64,000 nt of DNA, taken from Ignavibacteriota bacterium (GTDB lineage: Bacteria > Bacteroidota > Ignavibacteria > Ignavibacteriales > Melioribacteraceae). The position numbers were made by a program, and so were the translations under genes. This document shows positions 1 to 10,382 of this stretch, piece by piece (within the stretch, counting starts at the first letter, position 1; each line of letters starts with the position of its first letter). The stretch is from the NCBI GenBank assembly GCA_016713565.1, contig JADJOX010000007.1, positions 558,001 through 622,000 on the forward strand, written 5' to 3'. The notes under the pieces were generated by a model that worked only from the letters and a program-made list of their open reading frames with translations, did not search any database and had not been told where the DNA came from.

Positions 1-898
1 CATCTTTTTTTATTTGAATTTCTAATTCTTCAATTGAATTAAATTTTACTTCATCGCGAATTTTTTTAATAAATTCGATACAAATATTTTCGCCGTAAAT
101 ATCTTTATTAAAATCAAAAATATAAACTTCCGTAATCGGTTCTTTTACATTATTGAAAGTTGGACGTAACCCAATATTTGCCACGCCAAAATATTGCTTT
201 TGATCATACTTAATTCTAACAAAATAAACACCGTTCGGCGGAACTAATTTATTGTTTTCAGAAGGTTTCAAATTAGCGGTAGGATAACCTATTGTTCGTC
301 CTCTTTTTGCGCCTTCAACAACAACTCCTTCAATAAAATAATAATGCCCAAGCATTTTATTTGCAAAATCAAGATTATTGCTTTTTAAAGCTTCGCGTAT
401 TTTTGTACTGCTTGCAGCATTTTCCTCACTTTTTTCCGGACCAACAATCATCATATCTAAATCTTTTTCTTTAAGGTATTCTTTCAATTTTGTTATGTCG
501 CCTTCTCTGTTTTTGCCGAATTTATGGTCATAACCAATAATTAAAAATTTTGCTTTTACTTTATCAATAACAATTTCATTCAGAAATTCTTGATAAGTTT
601 TTTTCGCAAATTCCTTGCTGAATGGAACAACAAGTAAAAAGTCTATACCAAAATTCTCGAAAAGTTTTACTTTTTCTTCAATTGGAGTAAGTAACTTTAT
701 ATCATTTCTATCACCCAAAACTACTCGCGGGTGCGGATAAAAAGTAATTACAACACTTTTCAAATTCAACTGCTTCGACTTTTCCATGAGCAGTTTAATT
801 ATTTTTTGATGTCCAATATGCAGACCATCGAAAGTGCCAATTGTAGCAACACTGCCGGAAATTTTTAATTCTTTGCTTATATCTCTAATTATTTCCAT
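1..898 (-). CDS. ribF: Bifunctional riboflavin kinase/FAD synthetase, 3' part cut by window edge
   Basis: Converts riboflavin to FMN and FMN to FAD in the cytoplasm. The reading frame is open from ATG at 898 to the window edge without a shift, giving about 299 residues of a usual ~310, so only the C-terminus is missing. The N-terminal nucleotidyltransferase motif TIGTFDGLHIGHQ lies near residue 20 and the flavokinase motif RGRTIGYPTANL near residue 205, which fixes the two-domain order of the family. It starts 17 bases after the truB stop and is the last gene seen in the rimP-nusA-infB-rbfA-truB-ribF run, an order common in bacteria. No strong Shine-Dalgarno is visible. Confidence 0.95.
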   Translation of the reverse strand, partial: MEIIRDISKELKISGSVATIGTFDGLHIGHQKIIKLLMEKSKQLNLKSVVITFYPHPRVVLGDRNDIKLLTPIEEKVKLFENFGIDFLLVVPFSKEFAKKTYQEFLNEIVIDKVKAKFLIIGYDHKFGKNREGDITKLKEYLKEKDLDMMIVGPEKSEENAASSTKIREALKSNNLDFANKMLGHYYFIEGVVVEGAKRGRTIGYPTANLKPSENNKLVPPNGVYFVRIKYDQKQYFGVANIGLRPTFNNVKEPITEVYIFDFNKDIYGENICIEFIKKIRDEVKFNSIEELEIQIKKD

Positions 899-915
899 TT
901 ACAGAAATTCTATAT

Positions 916-1623
916 TCAATTGTTTTGAATAAATTCTATTTCTTTTAATTCATCAATGTTTAAGGCATCATTAATCCCAAATTCACCGATTTTTATTCTT
1001 TGCAACTCGCTTAAGTATCCGCCGAAACCAGTTTTAATTCCAAAGTCATTTGCAATTACTCTAATATAAGTACCTTTTGAACATTCAATTTCAAAACTAA
1101 TTTGAGGCAAATTTATTTCTTTAATTTCGAAATTATAAACTGTAACTTTTCTTGGTTCGCGTTTAATTTCAATTCCTTTTCGCGCGTATTTATAAAGCGA
1201 TTTGCCCTTGTATTTCAACGCTGAGAACATTGGCGGAATTTGCTCAATTTCGCCAATAAATGAATTTTTAATTTCATGAATTTTTTTTTCTTCCAAAAAA
1301 ACATTCTCACTAATTTGCTGTAATTCTGTTTCGCTATCCATCGAAATTGTTGTCGCGCCTAAGGTAATTTTTCCGGAATAAACTTTATGCATCTCTTGAA
1401 ACCTGGAAATTTCTTTTGTTTTTTTTCCAATGCAAATTATAAGTAAGCCGGTCGCTACGGGATCTAATGTTCCTGCATGTCCGACTTTTTTTATTCCAAA
1501 TTTCTTTTTTACTTCATTAACAATAAAAAAAGAAGATTTGTTTTTTGGCTTATCAATTAAAAGAACAGCTCCATCCAACAATTCGGAAAGATTAATTTTC
1601 TTCGTTTCTTTCTTTATCAGCAT
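916..1623 (-). CDS. truB: tRNA pseudouridine-55 synthase TruB
   Basis: Makes pseudouridine 55 in the T-loop of tRNAs. The 235-residue product carries the catalytic block GHAGTLDPVATG, with the nucleophilic aspartate at residue 54, and later conserved TruB segments (PPMFSALKYKGKSLYKYAR and CSKGTYIRVIANDFG). The length fits the short form without a long C-terminal PUA domain, as in many Bacteroidota. The ATG at 1623 is the only start before the conserved LLIDKP block, so the gene overlaps the end of rbfA by 32 bases, consistent with translational coupling in the operon. Confidence 0.96.
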   Translation of the reverse strand: MLIKKETKKINLSELLDGAVLLIDKPKNKSSFFIVNEVKKKFGIKKVGHAGTLDPVATGLLIICIGKKTKEISRFQEMHKVYSGKITLGATTISMDSETELQQISENVFLEEKKIHEIKNSFIGEIEQIPPMFSALKYKGKSLYKYARKGIEIKREPRKVTVYNFEIKEINLPQISFEIECSKGTYIRVIANDFGIKTGFGGYLSELQRIKIGEFGINDALNIDELKEIEFIQNN

Positions 1624-1966
1624 TTTTCAGTGAATTCAAAATTTCATTCATTTTATCTACATAATCCTGCGTATCATCCAAGAAAAAATTCAATTCGGGT
1701 GTAATTCTTAAATTTACTCTTTTAGCTAATTCGGATCTCAAGAATCCTTTGATAGATTCTATATGTTTCATTACATATTCGCGTTTTTCCTTTTCATAAA
1801 CGGAAATGTATATATTTGCGATTTTTAGATCCGGACTTACTTTAGCGCGTAAAATTGTAATAAATCCTAAACCAGGATCTTTAACTTTCTGCAGAAAAAT
1901 TAAGCCTAAGGTTTCTTTAACAAGATTCGATATTTTTCTTGACGTAATGACATTATTATGATTCAA
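1592..1966 (-). CDS. rbfA: 30S ribosome-binding factor A
   Basis: Binds the small ribosomal subunit during late 16S maturation and cold adaptation. The family core is visible as SRKISNLVKETLGLIFLQ, then KDPGLGFITILRAKVSPDL, then LRITPELNFFLDDT. The frame is open further upstream, but those codons are antisense-like sequence inside the infB coding end; the family normally begins just before the SRKI block. I chose TTG at 1966 (product 124 residues), which overlaps the infB stop by 11 bases. The start is the uncertain part; the identity is firm. Confidence 0.88.
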   Translation of the reverse strand: MNHNNVITSRKISNLVKETLGLIFLQKVKDPGLGFITILRAKVSPDLKIANIYISVYEKEKREYVMKHIESIKGFLRSELAKRVNLRITPELNFFLDDTQDYVDKMNEILNSLKNADKERNEEN

Positions 1967-4642
1967 GTTTTTGTTTTGTTTCAACAAGTTCAAAAGATTC
2001 AATAATATCACCGACTTTAATATCATTAAAATTATGAATATTAAGACCGCACTCATAACCAGCGTCAACTTCACGAACGTCGTCTTTAAATCTCTTCAAT
2101 GATGCCAAAGAACCTTCATATATTTTTACACCGTCTCTAAATAATCTAATTTTATTATTCCTTATAACTTTACCGTCTTGTACATAGCATCCGGCAATAG
2201 TTCCAACTTTTGGAACTTTGAAAGTGTCTCTTACTTCCAATGTAGCAACGAGTTTTTCAGAAATAATAGGAGCAAGCATTCCTTCCAAAGCGGATTTAAC
2301 TTCAGTGATTGCGTCGTAAATAATATTATATAATCTAATATCTACTTTCTCGGCTTCGGCTAATTTTCTTGCATTTGTGTTTGGTCTAACGTGGAACCCG
2401 ATGATAATAGCATCTGAAGCTGTTGCCAAAAGTACATCACCTTCAGAAATAGCGCCAACACCTTTGTGTATAACCTGTACTCTTACTTCACTGTTTGATA
2501 ATTTCATTAAGGAATCAGAAAGAGCTTCAACAGAACCGTCAACATCACCTTTAACAATAATCGGAAGATCTTTTAATTCACCTTTACCTATTCGACTGGC
2601 AATATCATCCAAAGTTACCATTCTAACCTGTCGCTGATCTTGTTCGCGCTGAAGCTGCTGACGTTTAATCGCAACTTCTCTTGCTTCTCTTTCAGATTCA
2701 ACAACTACAAATGTATCACCTGCTTGAGGCGCGCCTTCAAATCCTAAAACCAATACAGGAGTAGAGGGTCCTGCAAAATCCATTTTGGAATTTCTTTCAT
2801 CGAACATCGCTCTAACTCTTCCATGATAATTACCGGCAACGAAGGGATCGCCAATTCTCATTGTTCCTTTTTGAATTAGAATTGTTGAAGTAATTCCTCT
2901 GCCTTTATCAAGCTGAGTTTCAATTACGGTTCCTCTTGCTAATCTTTTATGATTGGCTTTAAGTTCAAGAATTTCAGCTTCAAGAAGAATTTTTTCAAGA
3001 AGTAAATCAATGTTTAATCCGGTTTTTGCCGAAATTTCAACACATTGGTATTTACCGCCCCAATCTTCAACTAAAACTTTTCTATCCGCCAATTGCTGTT
3101 TTATTTTATCAATATTTGCGCCTGGCTTATCTACTTTATTTATTGCAATAATTATTGGAACACCGGCGGCAAGCGAGTGATTTATGGCTTCAACAGTTTG
3201 CGGCATTACCGCATCATCTGCTGCAACAATAAGAATTACAATATCAGTTACTCTTGCTCCTCTTGCTCTCATCGCTGTAAATGCCTCATGACCAGGAGTA
3301 TCCAAAAACGTAATCTCTTTTCCTTCGCTAAATTCTACTTTATAAGCTCCAATGTGCTGTGTAATTCCGCCAGCTTCACCCGCAACTACGTTGGTTTTTC
3401 TTATATAATCCAGCAAAGAAGTTTTTCCATGATCAACGTGTCCCATAATTGTTACTATTGGAGGACGCGGTTCCAATGTCTCTTCATCATCTTTAGAATC
3501 TTCCAGAACATCTGAGGTATATTCTTCTTGAAATTCAACTTCAAAACCAAAATCATCAGCAATCAATGTAATTGTTTCAACATCTAATCTTTGATTAATA
3601 GAAACCATTAATCCTAAGCCAATGCATTTTGATATTACTTCGCTCACCGATACTTTCATTAAATTTGCTAATTCATTAACGGCAATAAACTCAGTTACCG
3701 ATAATTTTGTATTTTTTTCGAACTGTTTCTGTTCAAAAATTTCTTCCTGCATTTCATGTTTTTCTTTTCTTTTTTTCTTACGAACCGCGGCTCTTTCACC
3801 TAAGCCCGTATTGCCTACTCCCTGCAGTGTTCTTTTAATTGAAGCATCAACTTCTCTTTTATCTATAGTGAACTTTTTAACTTTTTTATTCTTCTTGGCT
3901 TTAATTGATTCTTCACTAATCTCAATCGATTTAGATTTATTTTTTACTTTAAGTTTCTTTTTCCTTTTTTTACCATCGGCATCTACTTCAAATTCATCAT
4001 CCGCAGCTTGAGAAACTGCCTCGGTGGTTTTAGCTTTAGGTACTATATTTTCTTTTTCTTTAACCGGTTTAGTTTGTTTCCGTTCAGTCAGATCCATTTT
4101 TCCGACAATTTTTAATCCGGATTTTCTCTTCTGCAATTCAATTTCAGATTGCGTCTTGAAATTTCCATTTTTATCTTCAACAATTGCTACCGGTTCAACT
4201 TCTAGTTTTTCTTCTACTTTTTCTTCAGTATCTTCTTCTTTTCAACTAAATCGTCGGCAGAGATTTCTTGAACTTCTTCAACAACTTCCGCACCTTTTTC
4301 TTCTTGTGCTTCTTCAACTGATTCTGCAACTTCAGTTTGCGCAGAAACATCTTCCGCTTCACTAACTTCAGTCTCCTTAGCCGAAGCAGCTTCCTCTTCT
4401 TTTTAACGTTTCCAAGACTTTTTGGAATTCTGAAATCTTTCTGTAATGATGTTCTGATTTTTCAATGTCCTTTTTAAAATGAACTCTGATATCATCAATC
4501 ATTTCATCCGTTAAAATAGAAGAATGCGATTTCACGTTATAATTTTTAGCCTGCAGGAATTCGAGCAATGAATCCGTAGATAAATTATATTCAGCAGCAA
4601 ATTTATAAAGTCTTAATTTTTTTGTTTGTTATCATCAGACAT
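1956..4642 (-). CDS. infB: Translation initiation factor IF-2, interrupted by three one-base shifts
   Basis: GTPase that brings initiator tRNA to the 30S subunit. From ATG at 4642 the N-terminal IF2 domain (LRLYKFAAEYNLSTDSLLEF) is followed by an acidic/lysine-rich linker, the GTPase domain (GHVDHGKTS, DTPGHEAF, NKVD) and the C-terminal domains, about 895 residues in all. Three shifts break it: a T7 run at 4617-4623 directly after codon 8, an A5 run near 4405, and an A/G-rich stretch near 4243. The protein is continuous and conserved across each, and every repair is a single base in a homopolymer or purine run. It begins 16 bases after nusA. Confidence 0.95.
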
Positions 4643-4658
4643 AATTTATGTACCGTTT

Positions 4659-5905
4659 TTATTCTTCTTCTTCAAATTGACTTTTAATGATCTCAATTAT
4701 TTCTTTAGCTTTTGCTTCATCTATTTCAACAATCTCTTTCAGTTTATCAACTCCGGCTGAAAGAACTTCAACAGCAGTATCATATCTGTTGTTAATAAGC
4801 AGATCAACTATATCAGTTCCTAATTCTTCTCTTAGGCTTACCAATTCTATATCATCTTCATATTCGTCGTAATGTTTTTCTTCTCTTATTATATCAATTT
4901 CGTAACCGGTTAATTTTATAGCGAGTCTTATGTTAACGCCGTTTCTACCGACCAGCAATGAAACTTGGTCACTATCCGCGGTAACTGTACACGTTTTTCA
5001 TCTTCATCTAATTCAAGTTGTTTTATTTTTGCGGGTGCAATTGCTCTTTGAATATAAATGATCGGATCATCTGAATAATTGATAACATCAATGTTTTCAT
5101 TGCTTAATTCTCTTACAATTGCATGAATTCTAACGCCCTTCATTCCAACACATGCGCCAACGGCGTCAATTCTTGCATCGTGAGAAATAACCGAAACTTT
5201 GGCTCTTTCTCCAGGCTCACGTGCTATATCTTTAATTTCAATAATCCCGTCATAAATTTCAGGTATTTCAATTTCAAATAATCTTTTCAAGAATAAATTA
5301 TCCGCTCTGGAAATAACAATTACGGGGCCGTTTGGTGTTTTCTTAATTTCTTTGATAACGGCGCGAATAGTATCGCCTTTTCTGTATTTTTCTCTTAAGA
5401 TCTGTTCCGATCTTGGGAGTATCAATTCATTTTTATTATGGTTCACGAGAATATCATTTTTTCTAACCTGATAGATATCTCCGACAACAATTTCGCCAAT
5501 CATTTCTGCGTATTCTTTATAAACAATTTCCTTTTCAATTTCTCTAATTCTTTGATTTAAATTTTGACGGGCAAGATTTATGTGTCTTGTGCCAAAGGCG
5601 CTCAAATCTATTTTTTCTATAAAATCTTCACCAATTTCTAGTTCATCTTCGTTTCCTTTTTAATTTACTTCATCAATAGTTATTTCCATGTTGGGATCAT
5701 TAACAACTTCTACAATTTCCCTTTCCAAGAAAATTTCAATATCGCCTTTGTCCATATTTACCACAACTTCATATTTAGCGTCTTGACCGTATTGTTTTTT
5801 AACCAATACGCCAAAAACATCTTCAATAATTCCGCCAAGAACGTCTTTATCTAAGCCTTTTTCTCTTACCATATAGGAAAACGATTCAACAATAGAACTA
5901 TTCAT
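4659..5905 (-). CDS. nusA: Transcription termination/antitermination factor NusA, with one in-frame stop and one shift
   Basis: RNA polymerase-associated elongation and termination factor. Order seen: N-terminal domain from MNSSIVESFSYMV, the S1 domain (GEIVVGDIYQVRKNDILVNHNK), then the KH domains with RDNA-type signature VGACVGMKGVRIHAIVREL and LLVGRNGVNIRLAIK. Total length is about 415 residues, usual for the family. An in-frame TAA sits at codon 82 (about 5660) with matching coding sequence on both sides in the same frame, and a one-base shift falls in an A5 run near 4997. A clear GGAGG Shine-Dalgarno precedes the ATG. Confidence 0.95.
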
Positions 5906-5922
5906 TTGTTAAGCCTCCATCA

Positions 5923-6364
5923 TCAAAAACTTGTTTTTACTTTTGCTTTTTTAAGATTTTTATAATTTATTTTTAACTCTTCTTTTTAAAGGTGAATGTT
6001 AAATCTTCACCATTTATACCTACTAATTTTGCTTCAATACTTTGAATTGCTTGTCCGTCATCAAACGAAATTTTAAATTCTCTGTTAAGATGCTTGTGGA
6101 ACTGGTCAAGATATTTAAGAGGTTCGTCAACTCCCGGAGATGAAACAATTAGAAAATAATCGTTTTCAGAAAATTCAGTTGATTCAATTCTGCTTTTAAC
6201 TTCTCTGCTAAATTCAGCACAAATATCAGTAGTAATACCTTCTTTGTTATCAATATAGATTTCAAAGCTGGGTTTTCTGTTACTTCCTCTTACTAATAAG
6301 TTTACAAGATATAAACCTTTTTCATCGGCAATATCCTGAGCAATTTTTTTACGTATTCTTTCAT
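5923..6364 (-). CDS. rimP: Ribosome maturation factor RimP, shifted near both ends
   Basis: Required for 30S maturation; first gene of the nusA operon in most bacteria. The core IAQDIADEKGLYLVNLLVRG, then IYIDNKEGITTDICAEFSRE and VSSPGVDEPLKYLDQF, is RimP-like. Read literally, the frame ends at 5973, but adding one A to an A5 run near 5985 restores the C-terminal ending INYKNLKKAKVKTSF with a stop at 5923, 17 bases before nusA. At the 5' end the ATG at 6364 is one base out of frame across a run of seven A, so the exact start is unresolved. Confidence 0.85.
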
Positions 6365-6382
6365 AAATTCATTGAAACAAAA

Positions 6383-6400
6383 ATCGCCCTTACGGGCGAA
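6383..6400 (-). terminator. Rho-independent terminator between proC and rimP
   Basis: On the minus strand a six-pair stem, TCGCCC with GGGCGA around a four-base loop, is followed by ATTTTTG. It lies about 150 bases downstream of the proC stop and just upstream of rimP. It probably ends proC transcription, although its closeness to the rimP start would also allow attenuation of the rimP-nusA-infB operon. Confidence 0.65.
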
Positions 6401-6547
6401 AATTAGATTTATAAATTTAATATTAATGTTACATAATTACAACAACATATTTAGTGTTGCCGTTATGAAACTATTTTTGAGTATAATAAAAATACTTTAT
6501 CGTCTCTTGATTAAAATTAAATCAGAACAATTTACTTTTTTAAATTT

Positions 6548-7367
6548 TTATTCATTATTCGCGTAGATTTTTTGTGCCTTTTCAGCTGCCGTAACAATTC
6601 CTTTTATCATAGAAGAACTGAATCCATTATGTTCCATTTGATTTAATCCGGATATTGTAATTCCTTGCGGCGTTGTAACTTTATCAATTTCTCTTTCAGG
6701 ATGTTTGCCTTCTTTAAGCAGCATTGAAGCGGCGCCTTTTGCGGTTTGCGCTGCCATAACCAATGCTTCCTGAGCATGAAATCCAATTTCAATTCCACCT
6801 TGAGAAGCTGCACGAACGGCGCGTAAGAAAAAAGCGGTTCCGCAAGCACAAAGCGCGGTTGCGGCTCCCATCAGTTCTTCATTTATTTGAATTGTTTTTC
6901 CAACCGAATCAAAAATTTCTTTTCGCAATTTTTACCGATTCCGAATCTTTTTCATCTGAAGCAATACACGTCATTGACTCTTGAATTGCGATGGCTGTAT
7001 TAGGCATTACTCTTACAACGGAAACATCCGACTGTAAATGCTTTTTGATTTGTTTAACTGTCGCACCGGAAACAACCGACATAATAACATGCTTTTCCGG
7101 TTCGATAACTGACTTAATATCTTCGAGAACAGCGTTTAATTGCTGAGGTGTAACCGCAATTATAATAATTTCAGATTTTGATATTGCGGATTTATTGTCC
7201 GTCGTTGTATTAAATCCCAACTTAGTAAATTCTTCAAATTCGTCTGATTTTCTTTTTGTTAAAAAAATATTTTGCGGCTTATAATTTGACTTAATTAAAC
7301 CGTTCGCGATTGCCGAACCAATATTTCCACATCCAATTATTGTAATTGTCTTTTTAGAAGTATTCAT
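6548..7367 (-). CDS. proC: Pyrroline-5-carboxylate reductase, one shift
   Basis: Last step of proline synthesis, NAD(P)H-dependent and cytoplasmic. The Rossmann start IIGCGNIGSAIANGL and the middle block VVRVMPNTAIAIQESMTCI are in the first part (152 residues). The second part has the C-terminal dimerisation domain with the signature ending EGKHPEREIDKVTTPQGITI, characteristic of ProC. The two parts are separated by one base in an A4 run near 6920, and together they give about 273 residues, the family length. Confidence 0.95.
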
Positions 7368-7376
7368 TTATTTTCC

Positions 7377-8600
7377 TTAAACATTTAAAATTTCACCTTC
7401 ACTTTTAGCTATTATAACTGCACCGCAGCTGTCGCTCCAAACATTAATAACTGTTCTGCTCATATCCAAAATTCTATCAACAGCTAAAATTAGCCCAATA
7501 CCTTCTAGAGGCAAACCAATAGCAGTTAATATAATTGTAATCATAACCAAGCCCGCCATTGGAACGCTGGCTGCACCAATTGACGCAAGCAACGAAGTAA
7601 ATATAACAATTATTTGTTGAGTAACAGTTAAATCTATCCCATAAGCTTGTGCAATAAAAATTGCTGCAACACATTCATAAAGCGCAGTTCCATCCATATT
7701 TATTGTAGCGCCCAAAGGTAATGTAAAACTCGTTATTTTATTTGAAACACCCGAATTATACTCGACGGCTTCCATTGTTAATGGCAGTGTTGCGCCAGAT
7801 GAAGATGTAGAAAATGCGGTTAACAAAGGGATTCTCATCGCTCTAAAATGCTTTAAAGGATTTACTTTTCCGATTAACCTTAATAAAATAGGTAAAGTTA
7901 CAGAACCATGAATTATTAACCCAAGCAAAACCGCAATTGAATAAATCCCAAGACGACTAAAAATTGATATAAGTGCGTCTATATCGCCGGCCTGTTCGGC
8001 AACAATTCCCGAGACTAATCCTAAAATACCTAATGGAGTAAATTTTATGATGAACATTGTCAATTTCATCATAACTTCAAATGTTGAATTGAAGAAATCC
8101 GTTAGATTATTTCTATATTTTTCATCGGCCTTTGTTATAAAAAAACCGAATAATAGTGAGAAAAAAATTATGGACAGCATTTTTCCTTCTATAAAAGCTT
8201 TGAATAAATTTGAAGGAATTATGTTAATTAGAGTTTCACCCAAAGATTCGCCGGAAGATTTTAAGCCTTCAACTTCTTTTACAAAGCCCAAATCAGCTCC
8301 AACTCCTGGTTTTAGAAGGTTTACTAATAATAATCCAACCAAAATTGCTAAAAGACTAGTTGACATATAATATGAAAATGTTTTAAGGCCTAGTCTTCCT
8401 AAATTATCTCCGCCGCCAATATTCGCGACTCCGGAAATAATTGAGCTTAAAAGTAGAGGAATAACAATCATATTTAACGCTCTTAAAAAAACTTTTCCCA
8501 TCCAACTTATCAAGAAAACATATTCTGTCAAATATATTCCAAATAGTACTGCAATAATTAAAGCCGCAAAAATTTGCCAATGTAATTCTATTTTTCTCAT
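7377..8600 (-). CDS. Dicarboxylate/amino acid:cation symporter (DAACS/SDF family)
   Basis: Inner-membrane Na+ or H+ coupled transporter of dicarboxylates or acidic amino acids. It is intact at 407 residues with many hydrophobic segments. The family signatures are clear: the serine-rich hairpin FSTSSSGATLPLTMEAVE, the NMDGTALYE motif, and the second hairpin region SIGAASVPMAGLVMI. The stop lies 9 bases upstream of the proC start and its start 5 bases after the HemW-like stop, so these three genes are probably co-transcribed. The substrate (glutamate, aspartate, succinate) cannot be fixed from sequence. Confidence 0.93.
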   Translation of the reverse strand: MRKIELHWQIFAALIIAVLFGIYLTEYVFLISWMGKVFLRALNMIVIPLLLSSIISGVANIGGGDNLGRLGLKTFSYYMSTSLLAILVGLLLVNLLKPGVGADLGFVKEVEGLKSSGESLGETLINIIPSNLFKAFIEGKMLSIIFFSLLFGFFITKADEKYRNNLTDFFNSTFEVMMKLTMFIIKFTPLGILGLVSGIVAEQAGDIDALISIFSRLGIYSIAVLLGLIIHGSVTLPILLRLIGKVNPLKHFRAMRIPLLTAFSTSSSGATLPLTMEAVEYNSGVSNKITSFTLPLGATINMDGTALYECVAAIFIAQAYGIDLTVTQQIIVIFTSLLASIGAASVPMAGLVMITIILTAIGLPLEGIGLILAVDRILDMSRTVINVWSDSCGAVIIAKSEGEILNV

Positions 8601-8605
8601 AACAG

Positions 8606-9732
8606 TTAAATTAATTTTGATATTATTTCATCACAAATCAAATAGCCTTTTGATGTGCAGCTTATTATACCAGCTTTTTGAATAAGATATCTTTCCTTTA
8701 TAAAGGTATTAATATTTTCTTTATTTTCAAAATACCAATTATCCGAAAATATTTTAATACTATTCAAATCAATTCCTTTGCTTCTTAATCCGAGCATGAT
8801 CATCTCTTCAAGTTTTTGTTCAACTGTTAAAATTTCAAAATCTCTTACGGCGGATTTATGTTTATCAATTTCTAAAATATATTTTGACAAACTTGAATAA
8901 TTCCACCATCTTTTCCCGTTTACAAACGAATGCGCGGCGGTTCCAAATCCAAAGTAATCTTTATATTCCCAGTAGTATTTGTTATGTAAACATTCAAATC
9001 CGCTTTTGGAAAAATTTGAAACTTCATATTGAATAAAATTTTCCTTTTCTAAAAATTCCATTGTGAATTGATAAAGCTCGGCGTCGTAATTTTCCGATGC
9101 CATATTAACTTTTCCATCAAGCACTAATTTATTTAAGATTGTACCTTTTTCTAAAATTAAACTGTATGCGGAAATATGCTTGATGGGAAGTTCAACGGCT
9201 GTTTTTAAATTTTCACTCCACGTTTGTTTTGTTTGATTTGGCAGACTGAAAATCAGATCAATATTTATATTTTCAATTCCAATTTCCGCAGCATTATCTA
9301 CTGTTTTAATTGCGGTTTTCTTATCATGAATTCGCGTCAAAAATTTCAATTCATCTTCATCAAAAGTTTGAATTCCAATACTTAGTCTATTTATACCGCT
9401 GTTTTTAAATTCAAGTAATTTTGATTTATCGACTGTTCCAGGATTTGTTTCAAGAGTGATTTCAGCGTTTTATCAACTGAAAAATTCTTTGAAATGCAAT
9501 TAATTATTTCACCGATATAATTTGGTGTCATAAAAGACGGAGTTCCGCCGCCAAAAAAATTGTGTTAATCACTCTTTCTTTAGAATATTCTTGAGCATAA
9601 TGCTGAATTTCCATTTTAAGTGATTTTAAATATGTCTCAACATTCTGATAGTTAATAAGCGAGTAAAAATCACAATAAATACATTTGTGATCACAGAAAG
9701 GTATGTGAATATAAACGGCTGTTTTTTTCCAA
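8606..9732 (-). CDS. hemW: HemW-like radical SAM protein, two or three shifts
   Basis: Radical SAM enzyme of the coproporphyrinogen oxidase-like group; HemW members are thought to handle heme rather than oxidise coproporphyrinogen. The N-terminus reads AVYIHIPFCDHKCIYCDFYS, which holds the CxxxCxxC cluster ligands, followed by TIFFGGGTPSFM, TLETNPGTV and INRLSIGIQTFDEDEL. The downstream part has NIDLIFSLPNQTKQTW and the HemW-type C-terminal domain. Shifts lie in T-runs and A-runs near 9562 and 9470. The start is taken as TTG at 9732 and also needs one base changed in an A7 run. HemW versus HemN is judged from the IHIPFC and GGGTPS context only. Confidence 0.85.
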
Positions 9733-9793
9733 TGGTAAAATCAATAAATTATTTTAGGTAAGTATAATAAACTTTGCGGAAAGTTATGTAAGA

Positions 9794-9820
9794 AAAAGAG
9801 GACTTTGAAAGTCCTCTTTT
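9794..9820 (-). terminator. Terminator after the first lipoprotein
   Basis: A long hairpin, AAAGAGGACTTT with its complement, lies directly after the lipoprotein stop at 9823. It is flanked by A/T runs on both sides, so it can work in both directions. Confidence 0.75.
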
Positions 9821-9822
9821 AT

Positions 9823-10371
9823 TTAAAGTTCTACATCAGCTTCTATTACAATCTCAACTCTTCCAACTAATTGATAAGGAGTTGATGTACCGGAAATATC
9901 GGATATTGTAATGCTTGCATTAAAGCATTGGTCGTTGCCGTTTTCAGAAATTGAGCCAAGATAAGTGTTTAACGCTTGAATTTGGGCTTCACTTAATTCC
10001 AAAGTAAAAGGTTTATCGATATTATCGGAAGCTTTGAAATTATTCAAAGTAACCGAAAAAGTGTATTTCCAAATTGATCGGAAAGATTAACATTTATATC
10101 TCCTTGCAATCCGGCTGATGTGCTTTCAGTCCAGTAAGCCGCACTAACAAAAGTTGCTGATTTTAATTTTTCCTGATTCTCTTGCCATTTATCATAGTCC
10201 GAAAGGCAAAAACTTTGTGATTCGGAAATCGTTGTATTGTTTCCCGAAGTCGAAAAATTTACAACAATTGGAATATTAAGCGGCAGATTGTTCAACTCGT
10301 CACAGCCGCCTGAAAAAAGAAATTCCTGCAAAAATTGCCAACATTAAAAATTTGCTAATTATTTTATTCAT
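9823..10371 (-). CDS. Putative lipoprotein, partner of the DUF6588-like protein (copy A), two shifts
   Basis: Begins MNKIISKFLMLAIFAG and, after repair of a T-run near 10318, passes a lipobox-like SGGC, so the mature protein would be lipid-anchored. About 182 residues; the rest is beta-rich and acidic with no recognised domain. A second shift near 10060 joins the last 75 residues. A good AAAGGAG ribosome-binding site precedes the ATG at 10371. It starts 11 bases after the barrel-like gene and mirrors the gene pair on the plus strand at 11563-13078. Function unknown. Confidence 0.7.
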
Positions 10372-10382
10372 CTTTTTCTCCT

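Noticed and set aside
1967..2074. Longer rbfA start extending 36 codons into infB
   Set aside because: The extra residues read antisense-like hydrophobic sequence overlapping conserved infB codons and are absent from the RbfA family.
3093..3515. Plus-strand open frames over infB, nusA, secretin, purL and RHS genes
   Set aside because: They are opposite-strand or other-frame shadows of clearly conserved proteins.
4600..4640. Programmed frameshift in infB after a run of seven A
   Set aside because: IF-2 is not known to use frameshifting, and the same kind of break occurs in many unrelated genes here, so sequencing error is simpler.
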